Origin: Roseateles puraquae
GTDB lineage: Bacteria; Pseudomonadota; Gammaproteobacteria; Burkholderiales; Burkholderiaceae_C
NCBI RefSeq assembly: GCF_002205845.1
Contig: NZ_NISI01000006.1
Coordinates: 248,001 to 312,000 of the forward strand
Direction: 5' to 3'
Length of the DNA stretch: 64,000 nt
A program made the position numbers and the translations under genes. The notes beneath the pieces were generated by a model, which searched no databases, was not told where the DNA came from, and saw only the letters and a list, made by a program, of their open reading frames with translations. This document shows positions 51,542 to 60,659 of this stretch, in pieces; within the stretch, counting starts at the first letter, position 1, and the number at the start of each line of letters is the position of its first letter.

Positions 51542-53398
51542 TCAGTCTTCCAGGCCCAGGAAACCGCCGCTCTGGTGCGCCCACAGGCGCGCGTAGATGC
51601 CGTTCATGGCGAGCAGCTCGGCGTGCGTGCCCTGCTCGACGATGCGGCCAACGTCCATCACGATGAGCCGGTCCAGCGCCGCGATGGTGGACAGGCGGTG
51701 TGCAATGGCCACCACCGTCTTGCCCTCCATCAGCGTGTACAGGCTTTGCTGGATGGCGGCTTCAACCTCGCTGTCCAGCGCGCTGGTGGCCTCGTCCAGA
51801 AGCAGGATGGGCGCGTCTTTCAGCATCACGCGGGCGATGGCAATGCGCTGGCGCTGGCCGCCGCTGAGCTTCACGCCGCGCTCGCCCACGAAGGCCTCGA
51901 AGCCGGTGCGGCCCTTGGGGTCAGACAGGCTCGCGATGAACTCATCGGCATGCGCGCGCTCGGCCGCGCGATGCATCTCGGCTGCCGTGGCGTCGGGCCG
52001 GCCGTAGAGGATGTTGTCAGCCACCGAGCGGTGCAGGAGTGACGTGTCCTGCGTGACCATGCCGATGTGGCGGCGCAGGCTGTCCTGCGTGACCTGGGCG
52101 ATGTCCTGGCCATCGATGGTGATGCGGCCACCGTCCGCGGGCAGGTCGTACAGGCGCAGCAGCAGATTCACCAGCGTGCTCTTGCCCGCGCCGCTGCGGC
52201 CGACCAGGCCGATCTTCTCGCCGGGGCGGATGGTCAGGTCCAGGCCGTCCACCACGACCTTGCCATTGGGGTAGGCGAAGCGCAGCTGTTCGAAGCGCAC
52301 CTCGCCGCGCTTGACGGTCAGCTCAGTCGCGCCGCTTGCATCGGTGATGGCCTGCGGCTTGGACAGCGTGGCCAGCCCGTCCTGCACCGTGCCGATGTGC
52401 TCGAACAGCGAGGCCATCTCCCACATCACCCAGTGCGAGATGCCGTTGAGCCGCATCGCCATGGCGGTGGCGGCCGCCACCGCGCCCACGCCCACGGCAG
52501 AGACGCCCCACAGCCACAGCGACAGCAGCGCCGTGCTGCCGACCAGCAGGGCCGACAGCAGCGAGTTGACGATCTCGAAGCCGGTCACCAGGCGCATCTG
52601 GCCGTAGGCCGTGACCATGAAGTCCTGCATCGCCGACTTGGCATAGCCCGCCTCCCGCCGGCCGTGGGCGAAGAGCTTGACGGTGGCGATGTTGGTGTAG
52701 GCGTCGGTGATGCGACCGGTCATCAGGCTACGCGCATCGGCCTGGGCCTGGGCGATCTTGCCCAGCCGGGGCACGAAGAAGCGCAGCGCGCAGATGTACA
52801 GGCCCAGCCACACGGCAAAGGGCGCCATCAGCCAGGCATCGAAGCTGGCCACGATGCCCACCATGGTGCCGAAATACACCGCCACATAGACGAGGATGTC
52901 CACCACGATGAGCCAGGTGTCGCGCACGGCCAGCGCCGTCTGCATGACCTTGGTCGCGATGCGGCCGGCGAACTCGTCGCCGAAAAAGGCCAGGCTCTGG
53001 CCCAGCATGCGGCGGTGGAAGATCCAGCGCAGCCGCATCGGGAAATTGCCGAACACGCCCTGGTACTTCAACAGGGCCTGCGCGCCGGCCAGCAGCACGC
53101 CTGCGCCCAGCACGGCCAGCAGCAGGATCACGACCGGCTGCGGCCGGCTCCACAGCTCGGCCGGCTTGAGCTGCGCCAGCCAGTCCACCAGCGAGGCCAT
53201 CAGGCTGAACAGCAGCGCCTCGGCCGCCGCGATGCCGGCCGTGAACAGCATGACCGCGAACAGATGCGGCCGCACGCCGTCGGCACAGCGCCACAGGAAC
53301 GCGAAGAAACCGGCGGGCGGCGCGACGGCCGGGGTTTCGGGGTAGGGGTCGACGAGTCGCTCGAAGCGCGACACCAGCGGTTGGAACAGCGAAGCCAT
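51542..53398 (-). CDS. ABC-type exporter, fused permease and ATPase
   Basis: A 618-residue half-transporter of the MsbA/multidrug type. Six membrane helices lie in the N-terminal ~330 residues. The nucleotide domain has Walker A GRSGAGKST, signature LSGGQRQRIAIARVML, Walker B ILLLDEATSALDSE and H-loop AIAHRLSTIAALD. It should act as a homodimer exporting a lipid, peptide or drug; the substrate cannot be predicted. It ends 20 bp after the preceding lipoprotein stop and is convergent with it. Start ATG 53398. Confidence 0.9.
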   Translation of the reverse strand: MASLFQPLVSRFERLVDPYPETPAVAPPAGFFAFLWRCADGVRPHLFAVMLFTAGIAAAEALLFSLMASLVDWLAQLKPAELWSRPQPVVILLLAVLGAGVLLAGAQALLKYQGVFGNFPMRLRWIFHRRMLGQSLAFFGDEFAGRIATKVMQTALAVRDTWLIVVDILVYVAVYFGTMVGIVASFDAWLMAPFAVWLGLYICALRFFVPRLGKIAQAQADARSLMTGRITDAYTNIATVKLFAHGRREAGYAKSAMQDFMVTAYGQMRLVTGFEIVNSLLSALLVGSTALLSLWLWGVSAVGVGAVAAATAMAMRLNGISHWVMWEMASLFEHIGTVQDGLATLSKPQAITDASGATELTVKRGEVRFEQLRFAYPNGKVVVDGLDLTIRPGEKIGLVGRSGAGKSTLVNLLLRLYDLPADGGRITIDGQDIAQVTQDSLRRHIGMVTQDTSLLHRSVADNILYGRPDATAAEMHRAAERAHADEFIASLSDPKGRTGFEAFVGERGVKLSGGQRQRIAIARVMLKDAPILLLDEATSALDSEVEAAIQQSLYTLMEGKTVVAIAHRLSTIAALDRLIVMDVGRIVEQGTHAELLAMNGIYARLWAHQSGGFLGLED

Positions 53399-53459
53399 GG
53401 CGCTAGTGTCGCTTGGTAGCGCTGTCAGTGGCGCCGCCCATGGCGCCGGAGCGTGCAGG

Positions 53460-53882
53460 TCAGCGGCTCGCGGCCGAGGCCGGCAGCCCCGGCTGAGGCA
53501 CCGTGACGCCCGGCGTCAGCGAGATCTCATCCACCAGCGTCACGCCGGTGACGAAGTAGCGCGTCTCGCCGAAGCAGGAGGTCGGCAGGCCGACCTTCTC
53601 CTCGTAGTGCAGGTTCACCCGCCGGCCCATGACCTTGTTGATGGCCGCAGCCGTCGCCTCGTCGTGCACCGTGAAGTAGAACTTCTCCACCGTGCTGGAG
53701 CCCGGCAGCGACACCAGCGCCTGCTCGCCCTCCCAGGTCTTGCAGATCCAGCCCTTGCGCGAGAACTTCTGCACCCAGCCGGCACGCTCGCCTTCGGAGT
53801 AGCTCCAGCGCCAGGCAAACGCGAACCAGGCGGACACGAGCAGCAGCAGGGCGACGACGGCGAGGGCAATCTTGGTGCGCAT
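53460..53882 (-). CDS. Single-pass membrane hypothetical protein, 140 residues
   Basis: An N-terminal membrane anchor (MRTKIALAVVALLLLVSAWFAFAW) is followed by a small periplasmic domain with two Cys (WICKTWEG, LPTSCFGETRYFVTGVTLV) that may pair. No catalytic motif. This pattern (YSEGERAGWVQKFSRKGWICKTWEGE) recalls a widespread Burkholderiales hypothetical family that I cannot name with confidence. The start at 53882 is chosen because the longer frame adds an unconvincing leader. Confidence 0.75.
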   Translation of the reverse strand: MRTKIALAVVALLLLVSAWFAFAWRWSYSEGERAGWVQKFSRKGWICKTWEGEQALVSLPGSSTVEKFYFTVHDEATAAAINKVMGRRVNLHYEEKVGLPTSCFGETRYFVTGVTLVDEISLTPGVTVPQPGLPASAASR

Positions 53883-54054
53883 GGGGCCAGGGCGAGTGAG
53901 GGCGCGGCGATTGTGCGTCAGCGCGGCGCAGGCCTCGTCCTCGGAAGCGAGCGGCCAGTCATGTGCTGGTAAGTCAGGCGCCACGAGACTGGGGCGCATC
54001 ACCCTCAGCGCCCCGATGCATGACCCCAGATGCCCGCCCGACCGGAGGCTCTGC

Positions 54055-54783
54055 ATGAGCCCCACACTGGCCAGCCGCCGAACGCCGCGCCGCCCCGACA
54101 GTTGGGCCGGCGAGTGGCTGACACGGCTCTTCTTCCACGACGCCGAGGTGCAGGCCAACGAGGCCCTCGCACCCGGCCTGCACCGGATCACCCTGCAGGG
54201 GCCGCAGCTGCGCGGCCTGCTCTGGTCGCCGGGCGACAAGCTCCAGCTCAAGCTCGGCCGCGGCATGCAGACGCGCACCTACACGCCGATGTTCTGGGAC
54301 AGTCAATCCGGCCGCACCGCCGTCCTCGCCCACGCGCTGGCGGACGGCCCCGGCAGCGACTGGGCGCGCCATGCGGCACCGGGCGACGTGCTGTCCGTGT
54401 TCGGGCCGCGCAATTCGCTGGCGCTGGGCGAGCTGCCCGCCACCCACAGCCTGCTGGTGGGTGACGAGACCACGCTCGGCCTGGCCGCGGCGTGGCGCCC
54501 GGCGCAAGTCCTGCTGGAGGCCAGCATCCCGACCGCCGTGCACATGGCCGCCCAAGCACTGGCGCAGCCGGTGCAGGTGGTGGCACGTGCTCCGGCCGAT
54601 GCTCACTGGGCCGACCTCGCCGCGCTTGCTCGAAGCCAGTTCACGCCCGACACCTGGCTCGTGCTGGCCGGTCGCGCCGCCACGGTGCAGCACCTGCTGC
54701 GCGACTTCAAGGCCCACGGCATGCCGGCCCGCCGCATCCGCACCAGGGCCTACTGGGCCGACGGCAAGATCGGAATGGACTGA
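54055..54783 (+). CDS. Siderophore-interacting FAD-binding protein (ferric reductase-like)
   Basis: A 242-residue flavoprotein of the SIP/ViuB group. It has an FAD-binding RTYTPM in the barrel domain, a phosphate-contacting LLVGDETTLGLAA and a C-terminal YWADGKIGMD. It probably reduces ferric siderophores in the cytoplasm with NAD(P)H. GGAGG six bases before ATG 54055 is an excellent ribosome site, supporting this start over a longer frame. It lies 68 bp upstream of a MipA/OmpV porin gene. It is slightly shorter than typical SIP proteins (~270), chiefly in the N-terminal barrel. Confidence 0.8.
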   Translation: MSPTLASRRTPRRPDSWAGEWLTRLFFHDAEVQANEALAPGLHRITLQGPQLRGLLWSPGDKLQLKLGRGMQTRTYTPMFWDSQSGRTAVLAHALADGPGSDWARHAAPGDVLSVFGPRNSLALGELPATHSLLVGDETTLGLAAAWRPAQVLLEASIPTAVHMAAQALAQPVQVVARAPADAHWADLAALARSQFTPDTWLVLAGRAATVQHLLRDFKAHGMPARRIRTRAYWADGKIGMD

Positions 54784-54851
54784 CTTGCCGTCAGGTTGAA
54801 CCCCTCGCATGACACTGCGGCCTCCCGCACTTCACCGCTGATCGAATCACC

Positions 54852-55637
54852 ATGACCCCGACCCTGATGAAGCGTTCCACCCGCGCCCTGCTGACCGCAG
54901 GCTTGCTTGCCACCACACCCTGGGCCAGCCAAGCCCAGCCGACGGGAGACGACAGCCAGGAAGGCCGAAGCCGCTGGGGCCTCGGCCTGGCCGTGATGCC
55001 CGAGATCAAGCCCTACCGCGACTTCGACGGCAAGACCGAAGTCTGGCCGCTCATCACCTTCGAGAACCGCTGGGTGCGGGTGTTCGGCCCCGGGCTGGAA
55101 TTCAAGCTCGGCCGCAGCGGCCCGCTGACCTACGGCCTGACGCTCGCCTATGCCGGCGACGGCTACAAGTCCAGCGACGCGCCCATCCTGACCAGCATGG
55201 ACCGTCGCCGGGCGAGCGCCTGGCTGGGTGGCCGTCTCGGGCTGCAAACGAGCTGGGCGCAGTTCAGCGCCGAATGGTCGGCCGACACGCTGAGCTACAG
55301 CAAAGGCCAGCGGCTGCGCCTGGGCGCCGAGCGCCGTTTCTCGCTCGGCGAGTTCGGCCTGACGCCGCGCCTGACCGCCACGTGGATGGACAGCAAGTAC
55401 GTCGACTACTACTACGGCGTCCGCGGCAACGAAGTCATCCCGGGTCGCGCGGCCTATTCGGCCGGCTCCACGGTCAACACCGAGCTCGGCCTGCGGGTGG
55501 ACTACCGCATCGCACCCGAGCAGGTGCTCTTCGCTGACGTCAGCGCCACCGCACTGGGGAGCGCCATCAAGAGCAGCCCGCTGGTCGACCGCAGCACCTT
55601 GCCCGGCGTGCGCCTGGGCTGGCTCTACCGCTTCTGA
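54852..55637 (+). CDS. MipA/OmpV family outer-membrane protein
   Basis: A 261-residue outer-membrane protein with a signal peptide (LMKRSTRALLTAGLLATTPWASQA). The repetitive beta-strand pattern of MipA/OmpV follows (RWGLGLAVMPEIKPYRDFDG, FGPGLEFKLGRSGPLTYGLTLAYAG, ERRFSLGEFGLTPRLTATWMDS, YYYGVRGNEV). A C-terminal Phe (WLYRF) is recognised by the BAM complex. It lies 13 bp before a GTG-started response-regulator gene, so it heads or co-runs with a two-component operon that likely controls it. Confidence 0.85.
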   Translation: MTPTLMKRSTRALLTAGLLATTPWASQAQPTGDDSQEGRSRWGLGLAVMPEIKPYRDFDGKTEVWPLITFENRWVRVFGPGLEFKLGRSGPLTYGLTLAYAGDGYKSSDAPILTSMDRRRASAWLGGRLGLQTSWAQFSAEWSADTLSYSKGQRLRLGAERRFSLGEFGLTPRLTATWMDSKYVDYYYGVRGNEVIPGRAAYSAGSTVNTELGLRVDYRIAPEQVLFADVSATALGSAIKSSPLVDRSTLPGVRLGWLYRF

Positions 55638-55650
55638 CCCCGTCGCTGAC

Positions 55651-56322
55651 GTGGCCCGCGTTCTGCTTGTCGAAGACCATCCACGCCTGGCGTCCCTCGT
55701 GCAGCGAGCCCTGGAGGCCGCCGGCATCGCCTGCGACACGGTGGAGCGGATCGACCATGCCTGGCCGGCCCTGCAGTCGCAAGCTTATGCCGCAGCCCTG
55801 ATCGACCGAGGCCTGCCCGATGGCGACGGCCTCGCCCTGGTGCAACGCCTGCGTGAACGCCAGCAGCACCTGCCCTGCCTGCTGCTGACGGCGCGAGACG
55901 CGCTGCATGACCGCATCACGGGGCTGGAAGCGGGTGCCGACGACTACCTCACCAAGCCCTTCCCCATGGACGAGCTGGTGGCCCGGGTGCGGGCCCTGCT
56001 GCGCCGGCCGCCGGTTCAGACCTCACTGGAGCCGAGCTTCGGCGACCTGCAGGTACAGCCGGCACTCGCCCGCCTGGTGTGTGGCGAGCAGACGGTGGCG
56101 CTGCCGCGCAGTGAGCTGCAGATCCTGCTCAGCCTGATGCAGGCCGGTGGCACGCCGGTGCGTCGCCAAGCCCTGGAAGCGGCCGGCTGGGGCGCGCACG
56201 AGGCCGTCACGCCGAACGCGCTGGACGTGGCCCTGCACCGCTTGCGCCGCAAGCTTGGCGCTGCCGGCTCGCGGGTGCGCATCCTCAATCAGCGCAATGT
56301 CGGCTATGCGCTGGCCGACTAG
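55651..56322 (+). CDS. OmpR/PhoB-family response regulator
   Basis: A 223-residue DNA-binding regulator. The receiver has E8/D9, phosphoacceptor Asp52, Thr80 and Lys102. The C-terminal winged helix (ALPRSELQILLSLMQAGG, VTPNALDVALHRLRRKLG) ends in NVGYAL. The start is GTG (55651) with no strong Shine-Dalgarno, but any longer frame lacks sense. It overlaps the kinase gene by 17 bp. Partner of the histidine kinase downstream, in line with MipA upstream. Confidence 0.9.
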   Translation: MARVLLVEDHPRLASLVQRALEAAGIACDTVERIDHAWPALQSQAYAAALIDRGLPDGDGLALVQRLRERQQHLPCLLLTARDALHDRITGLEAGADDYLTKPFPMDELVARVRALLRRPPVQTSLEPSFGDLQVQPALARLVCGEQTVALPRSELQILLSLMQAGGTPVRRQALEAAGWGAHEAVTPNALDVALHRLRRKLGAAGSRVRILNQRNVGYALAD

Positions 56323-57652
56323 CCTCCAGGGCCGGCTGCTGGCCGCCTACCTCGCTGCCTGGCTCGGCACCGCCGCGCTCGTGGGTGGCGCCGTCATGCT
56401 GTACCTGCGCGGCGACCCGATGCGCTGGGCCGACCATTCCGGCGCCATCTTCGCGATGAAGCTGGCCGACGCGCTTGGCCAGGATGCCGACGACCGGCTC
56501 ACTGTCGTGCCACCCCCGGAAGCCGTCCGCTGGCTCATCGAGGCGCTGCCGCATGACTTTGGCTACCGCGTCTTCGACGCCCGCGGCCGTGTGCTGCTGT
56601 GGAGCTCGCCGGAGACCGCGTCCGGATGGACCGCAGCCGGCCTCGTGGCCCAACCCAAAGAAGGCCCGAGCCGGGCCGACATCGGCGGCCAGCCCATGCG
56701 ACTGTGGACCCGCGCGGCCGAGTTGCCCAACGGCCCGGTCTGGGTCCAGGTCGGCGCCAGCGAGCGCCTGATCGCCCTCGTGCACTCCGGCACCACGATG
56801 CGCTTGGGCGGCGCGATGGCGGTGACGGCGGTGCTGTCGATCCTGCTGCTGGGCGTGGTGCAGTTCTTCGTGCTGCGCCAGTTGATGCGGCCGGTCAGGC
56901 GCCTCTCGCGGGAAGCCATGGATGTGGCCCACCAGCCCGGCCGGCGTCTCCGGCTGGACGACCTTCCGGCCGAGCTGCAGCCGCTGGTGCAGACCTTCAA
57001 CCAGAGCCTGGACAGCGTGGAGCTGGGCTATGAGCGGCAGCTGCGCTTCCTGGCCGATGCGGCGCATGAACTCAAGACGCCGCTGGCCTTGCTGCGCGCC
57101 CAGGTCGAGCTGGGCGAGAAGCCCGCGGTACTGCTCGAAGACATCGACCACATGACCCGGCAGGTGCAGCAACTGCTGCTCTTGGCCGAGGTGACCGAGC
57201 TGCACAGCTACCGTCACGAGCCGCTGGACGTGGCCTGCGTGGTCGACGACGTCGGCCGATTCCTGCAGCCACTGGCCGCCCGCCACCGGGTGCTGCTGCG
57301 CAGCGAGACCAGCCAGCCGCCCAGCGGCCTGCAAGGCGACCGCGACGCGCTGTTCGCGCTGGTGAAGAACCTGGCCGAGAACGCCATCTCCTGCTCACCG
57401 GCCGGCGGCACCGTGCGGCTGTCGCTGTCGCCGTCCAGCCTGGTGGTGCGTGACGAGGGCGGCGGCATCGCACCGGCGCATTTCGAGCACCTGTTCAAGC
57501 GCTTCTGGCGCGCACCCAGCCGGCGCGACCGCGGCGCAGGGCTGGGCCTGGCCATCTGCGAGGCGGTCAGCCGGGCGCACGGCTGGCGCATCGCGGTGCG
57601 CAATGCGCAGCCGGGCGCGGAGTTCACAGTGCACTTCGGCGCCCAGTCCTGA
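56306..57652 (+). CDS. Two-component sensor histidine kinase (QseC/TctE-like)
   Basis: A 448-residue membrane kinase. TM1 is at ~10-34, a periplasmic region at ~35-165 and TM2 at ~170-192, then a HAMP-like linker. HisKA has His254 in DAAHELKTP; the HATPase region has a degenerate N-box (NLAENAIS), DEGGGI and GAGLGLAIC. The start is probably 56306 (MRWPTS), with an ATG at 56297 possible. It is cotranslated with the OmpR-type regulator and placed after mipA. Sensed signal unknown; relatives of this arrangement respond to metals or organic acids. Confidence 0.9.
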   Translation: MRWPTSLQGRLLAAYLAAWLGTAALVGGAVMLYLRGDPMRWADHSGAIFAMKLADALGQDADDRLTVVPPPEAVRWLIEALPHDFGYRVFDARGRVLLWSSPETASGWTAAGLVAQPKEGPSRADIGGQPMRLWTRAAELPNGPVWVQVGASERLIALVHSGTTMRLGGAMAVTAVLSILLLGVVQFFVLRQLMRPVRRLSREAMDVAHQPGRRLRLDDLPAELQPLVQTFNQSLDSVELGYERQLRFLADAAHELKTPLALLRAQVELGEKPAVLLEDIDHMTRQVQQLLLLAEVTELHSYRHEPLDVACVVDDVGRFLQPLAARHRVLLRSETSQPPSGLQGDRDALFALVKNLAENAISCSPAGGTVRLSLSPSSLVVRDEGGGIAPAHFEHLFKRFWRAPSRRDRGAGLGLAICEAVSRAHGWRIAVRNAQPGAEFTVHFGAQS

Positions 57653-57670
57653 GCGCTGGCGCCGGGCCGA

Positions 57671-57859
57671 TCAGTCGGCAGCCTCGGGATGCCGCTCCCG
57701 CCAGGCGCGCAGGGCGCGGCGGTAGTCGTCCATCGCGAGGTCGTGCAGGTCGAAGATGCACGGGTCGCAGCCGTTGCCGCAGCAGGCATCGAAATCGGGC
57801 GCCGGCGGCGGCTCGGGGCGGGGGTCGTCAGTGGGAGCGGGTGATGCGGGCACGGTCAT
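57671..57859 (-). CDS. Oxidoreductase-like Cys-rich small protein
   Basis: A 62-residue cytoplasmic protein ending in a CCGNGCDPCIFD Cys cluster followed by DYRRALRAWRERHP. This matches the oxidoreductase-like N-terminal small family (pfam09791-type), which I recognise by pattern. Four Cys may bind a metal. It starts at 57859; the larger frame upstream is a shadow. It is convergent with the preceding kinase gene. Confidence 0.7.
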   Translation of the reverse strand: MTVPASPAPTDDPRPEPPPAPDFDACCGNGCDPCIFDLHDLAMDDYRRALRAWRERHPEAAD

Positions 57860-57919
57860 CGCGCCGAGATTTTGAAGCAGCGAAGATGACCGCATGACAC
57901 ACGCGCCCACCGAAGGTTC

Positions 57920-59155
57920 ATGGACTCGCTGATCACGGCCGCCGGCCGGGCCTTGGCGGCGGGTGACGCGCTGACCGCGCTCAAGCGGGTGGCGTTGCGC
58001 GAGGACCCACCGGCGCTGGCCCTGCGCGGGATTGCGATGGCCCAGCTCGGCGAACTGGCGCGCGCGCAGGACTTGCTGAAGCGCGCGGCCCGAGGCTTCG
58101 GGCCGCAGGAGCCCCTCGCCCAGGCCCGCTGCACCGTGGCGGAGGCCGAGGTCGCCCTGGCGCTGCGCAACCTCGCCCAAGCGCCGGCTGCCCGCGCCGC
58201 GCTGGCCAACGCGCAGTCGGTGCTCGCCCAACGCGGCGACATCGCGAACGCGGCGCACGCCCGTCTCATCGCGGCCCGCCGCGCGCTGCTGATGGGCCAC
58301 CTGCAGGCCGCCGCCGACGGGTTGGCGACACTCGACGCCACGGCGCTGGCGCCGCAGCAGCGCGCGCTCGCGGCCCTGGTGCGCCTGGAGCTGGCGTTGC
58401 GAGGCCTGCAACTCGATCAGGCCCGGCAAGCGCTCGCACAGGCCCAGACCGCCGCCCGGCAGGCTGGCATTCCCGCGCTGCAGGCCGAAGTGGCCGATGC
58501 AGGCGCAGTACTGGACCGGGTGGCCGCACGCCGCTGGCTACCGGCTTCACAGCAGTGGCAGCCGCTGCGGCTGGCCGACGTGGCGACGCTGCTCTCGGAC
58601 CCCGACCTGGTGGTGGATGGCTGCCGCCATGCCCTGCATGCCGGCACGTGGCGCTTGTCGCTCGCGCGGCGCCCCGTCCTGTTCACGCTGTTGCAGGGCC
58701 TTGCCGAGGCCTGGCCGCAGGCCGCCACACGCGAGCACCTCATCGAGCGCGCGTTCCGGCTGAACCCGCCGGACGACAGCCATCGGGCACGGCTGCGCGT
58801 GGAAATCGGTCGACTGCGGCGACTCGTTGCGCCGGTCGTCGGCATCGAGGCCACGCCCCAAGGCTTCGCGCTGCAACTGCGACCGGGCCAGTCGCTGGCG
58901 CTGCTCGCGCCCCCGTTGGCGAGCACGCTGGATGCCGTGACGGCGCTGCTGGCCGACGGGGCCGCCTGGTCCACCTCGGCGCTGGCCCTGGCCACTGGAG
59001 AGAGCCAGCGTCAGCTGCAACGCAGCCTCGCTGAACTGCTCGCCCAGGGCCGCGTACGCGCCATCGGGCAGGGCCGCGCACGCCGGTGGCTGGCTCCGAC
59101 GCTGACGGGTTTCACGACGATCTTGTTACTCCCCGCCGCGCTGCCGTCTGGTTAA
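57920..59155 (+). CDS. TPR-containing regulator with C-terminal winged helix
   Basis: A 411-residue soluble protein. N-terminal helical repeats (residues ~1-190, LALRGIAMAQLGELARAQDLLKRA; RLELALRGLQLDQARQAL) have TPR character. They lead into a winged-helix-like DNA-binding region (~230-330, LARRPVLFTLLQGLAEAWPQAATREHLIERAFR, SHRARLRVEIGRLRRLV). A C-terminal helical tail includes a second helix-turn-helix-like piece. Such regulators are often found beside DUF899 and propeller-protein genes, as here. Its ligand is unknown. Confidence 0.75.
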   Translation: MDSLITAAGRALAAGDALTALKRVALREDPPALALRGIAMAQLGELARAQDLLKRAARGFGPQEPLAQARCTVAEAEVALALRNLAQAPAARAALANAQSVLAQRGDIANAAHARLIAARRALLMGHLQAAADGLATLDATALAPQQRALAALVRLELALRGLQLDQARQALAQAQTAARQAGIPALQAEVADAGAVLDRVAARRWLPASQQWQPLRLADVATLLSDPDLVVDGCRHALHAGTWRLSLARRPVLFTLLQGLAEAWPQAATREHLIERAFRLNPPDDSHRARLRVEIGRLRRLVAPVVGIEATPQGFALQLRPGQSLALLAPPLASTLDAVTALLADGAAWSTSALALATGESQRQLQRSLAELLAQGRVRAIGQGRARRWLAPTLTGFTTILLLPAALPSG

Positions 59156-59183
59156 GGTTCAGACCTCACCACCGGAGCCCTGC

Positions 59184-59828
59184 ATGAGTACCCAGCCCGC
59201 CGACATCGTTCGTGAATACGGTCCGTTTGAAGGCCATGACCAGGTCGCCGGGGTCACGCATGACGGCCGGCGGGTGTGGGCTGCCACCAGCACCACCCTG
59301 CTCGCCTTCGATCCCGCCACCGGCGAGGTCGAGCAGCGCCTGGAGCGGCCCTGCGATGCCGGCACCGCCTTCGACGGGCGCTATCTCTACCAGCTGGCCG
59401 AGGCCCGCATCGACAAGATCGACCCGGCGACCGGTGCCGTGGTGCACACCATCCCGGCGCCCGGGCAGGGCGGCGACTCGGGGCTGGCCTGGGCCGAAGG
59501 CAGCCTGTGGGTGGGCGAGTACCGGGCGCGCCGCATCCACCAGGTGGACCCCGAGACCGGCGCAGTGCGACGCAGCATCACCTCCGACCGCTTCGTGACC
59601 GGCGTGACCTGGGTCGACGGCGAGCTCTGGCACGGCACCTGGCAGGACGAGGCGAGCGACATCCGCCGCATCGACCCCGCCGATGGCCGCGTGCTGCACT
59701 GCCTGCAGATGCCCCCCGGCACCGGCGTGAGCGGCCTGGAGTCCGACGGCGGCGCACTGTTCTACGCCGGTGGCGGCCGCAGCGGCAAGGTTCGCGCCGT
59801 GCGCCGGCCAGTCACGCCAGCGGACTGA
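59184..59828 (+). CDS. YncE/Vgb-like beta-propeller protein
   Basis: A 214-residue cytoplasmic protein of repeated beta-propeller blades (TLLAFDPATGEVEQRLE; RIDKIDPATGAVVHTIPAPG; RIHQVDPETGAVRRSIT; DIRRIDPADGRVLHCL). The N-terminus lacks a signal peptide, unlike exported glutaminyl cyclotransferases of this fold. It is short, probably about five blades. It lies between the TPR-winged-helix regulator and a DUF899 protein, an arrangement I recall from other proteobacteria. Function unknown. Confidence 0.75.
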   Translation: MSTQPADIVREYGPFEGHDQVAGVTHDGRRVWAATSTTLLAFDPATGEVEQRLERPCDAGTAFDGRYLYQLAEARIDKIDPATGAVVHTIPAPGQGGDSGLAWAEGSLWVGEYRARRIHQVDPETGAVRRSITSDRFVTGVTWVDGELWHGTWQDEASDIRRIDPADGRVLHCLQMPPGTGVSGLESDGGALFYAGGGRSGKVRAVRRPVTPAD

Positions 59829-59912
59829 AACCTGACCGATCCACCGCCCACCCGGGCACCGGGTGGCGCCGCTGCATGCCCGACTTCCTTCACCCCCGAC
59901 CCAGGAGATGTC

Positions 59913-60656
59913 ATGACCCCCACCATCGTCACCCGCGACCAATGGCTCGCCGAGCGCCGCGCCTTGCTGGCCCGCGAGAAGGAACTCACGCTGCTGAACG
60001 ACCGCCTCGCCGAGGCCCGCCGCGCCCTGCCGTGGGTGCGTCTGGCCCAGGACTATGTGTTCGACACCCCCGACGGCCCGCGGCGCCTGGCGGACCTATT
60101 CCAGGGGCGACGCCAACTGCTCGTGCAGCACTTCATGTTCGGGCCCGGCTGGGCCGAAGGCTGCCCGAGCTGCTCCTTCATGGCCGACCACCTCGACGCC
60201 ATGGCACCGCACCTGGCCCAGCGCGACATCAGCTTGCTGGTCGTGTCGCGGGCACCGCTGGCCGAGATCGAGGCCTTCCGGCACCGCATGGGATGGCGGT
60301 TCGCCTGGGCCTCCTCGCACGGCAACAGCTTCAACCGCGACTTCAACGTCAGCTTCGGCCCGCAGGATCGCATCGACGGCGAGGTGTTCTACAACTTCGA
60401 GATGCAGCCGCTGACCTTGCAGGAGGCGCCCGGCATCAGCATCTTCTGCAAGGACGATGCGGGCGAGGTCTTCCACACCTACGCCACCTTCGGCCGCGGC
60501 CTGGAGGTGATGATGGGCAGCTACGACCTGATCGACCTGACCCCACGCGGCCGCGACGAGGCCGGGCTGCCCTACCCCATGGCCTGGGTGCGCCACCACG
60601 ACCGCTACGAGGCGACGACCCCGCCAGCCGCCGCCTGCTGCGCCCGCCAGGCCTGA
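59913..60656 (+). CDS. DUF899 family thioredoxin-fold protein
   Basis: A 247-residue protein with thioredoxin-like topology and a CxxC in EGCPSCSFMAD (Cys84/Cys87). It shows WVRLAQDYVFDTPDGPRRLADLF, VQHFMFGPGW and ISIFCKDDAGEVFHTYATFGRGLE, all typical of DUF899. Two adjacent Cys lie near the C-terminus (AACCARQ). It probably acts as a cytoplasmic redox protein. Start ATG 59913. Three bases separate it from the next membrane gene. Confidence 0.85.
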   Translation: MTPTIVTRDQWLAERRALLAREKELTLLNDRLAEARRALPWVRLAQDYVFDTPDGPRRLADLFQGRRQLLVQHFMFGPGWAEGCPSCSFMADHLDAMAPHLAQRDISLLVVSRAPLAEIEAFRHRMGWRFAWASSHGNSFNRDFNVSFGPQDRIDGEVFYNFEMQPLTLQEAPGISIFCKDDAGEVFHTYATFGRGLEVMMGSYDLIDLTPRGRDEAGLPYPMAWVRHHDRYEATTPPAAACCARQA

Positions 60657-60659
60657 GGC

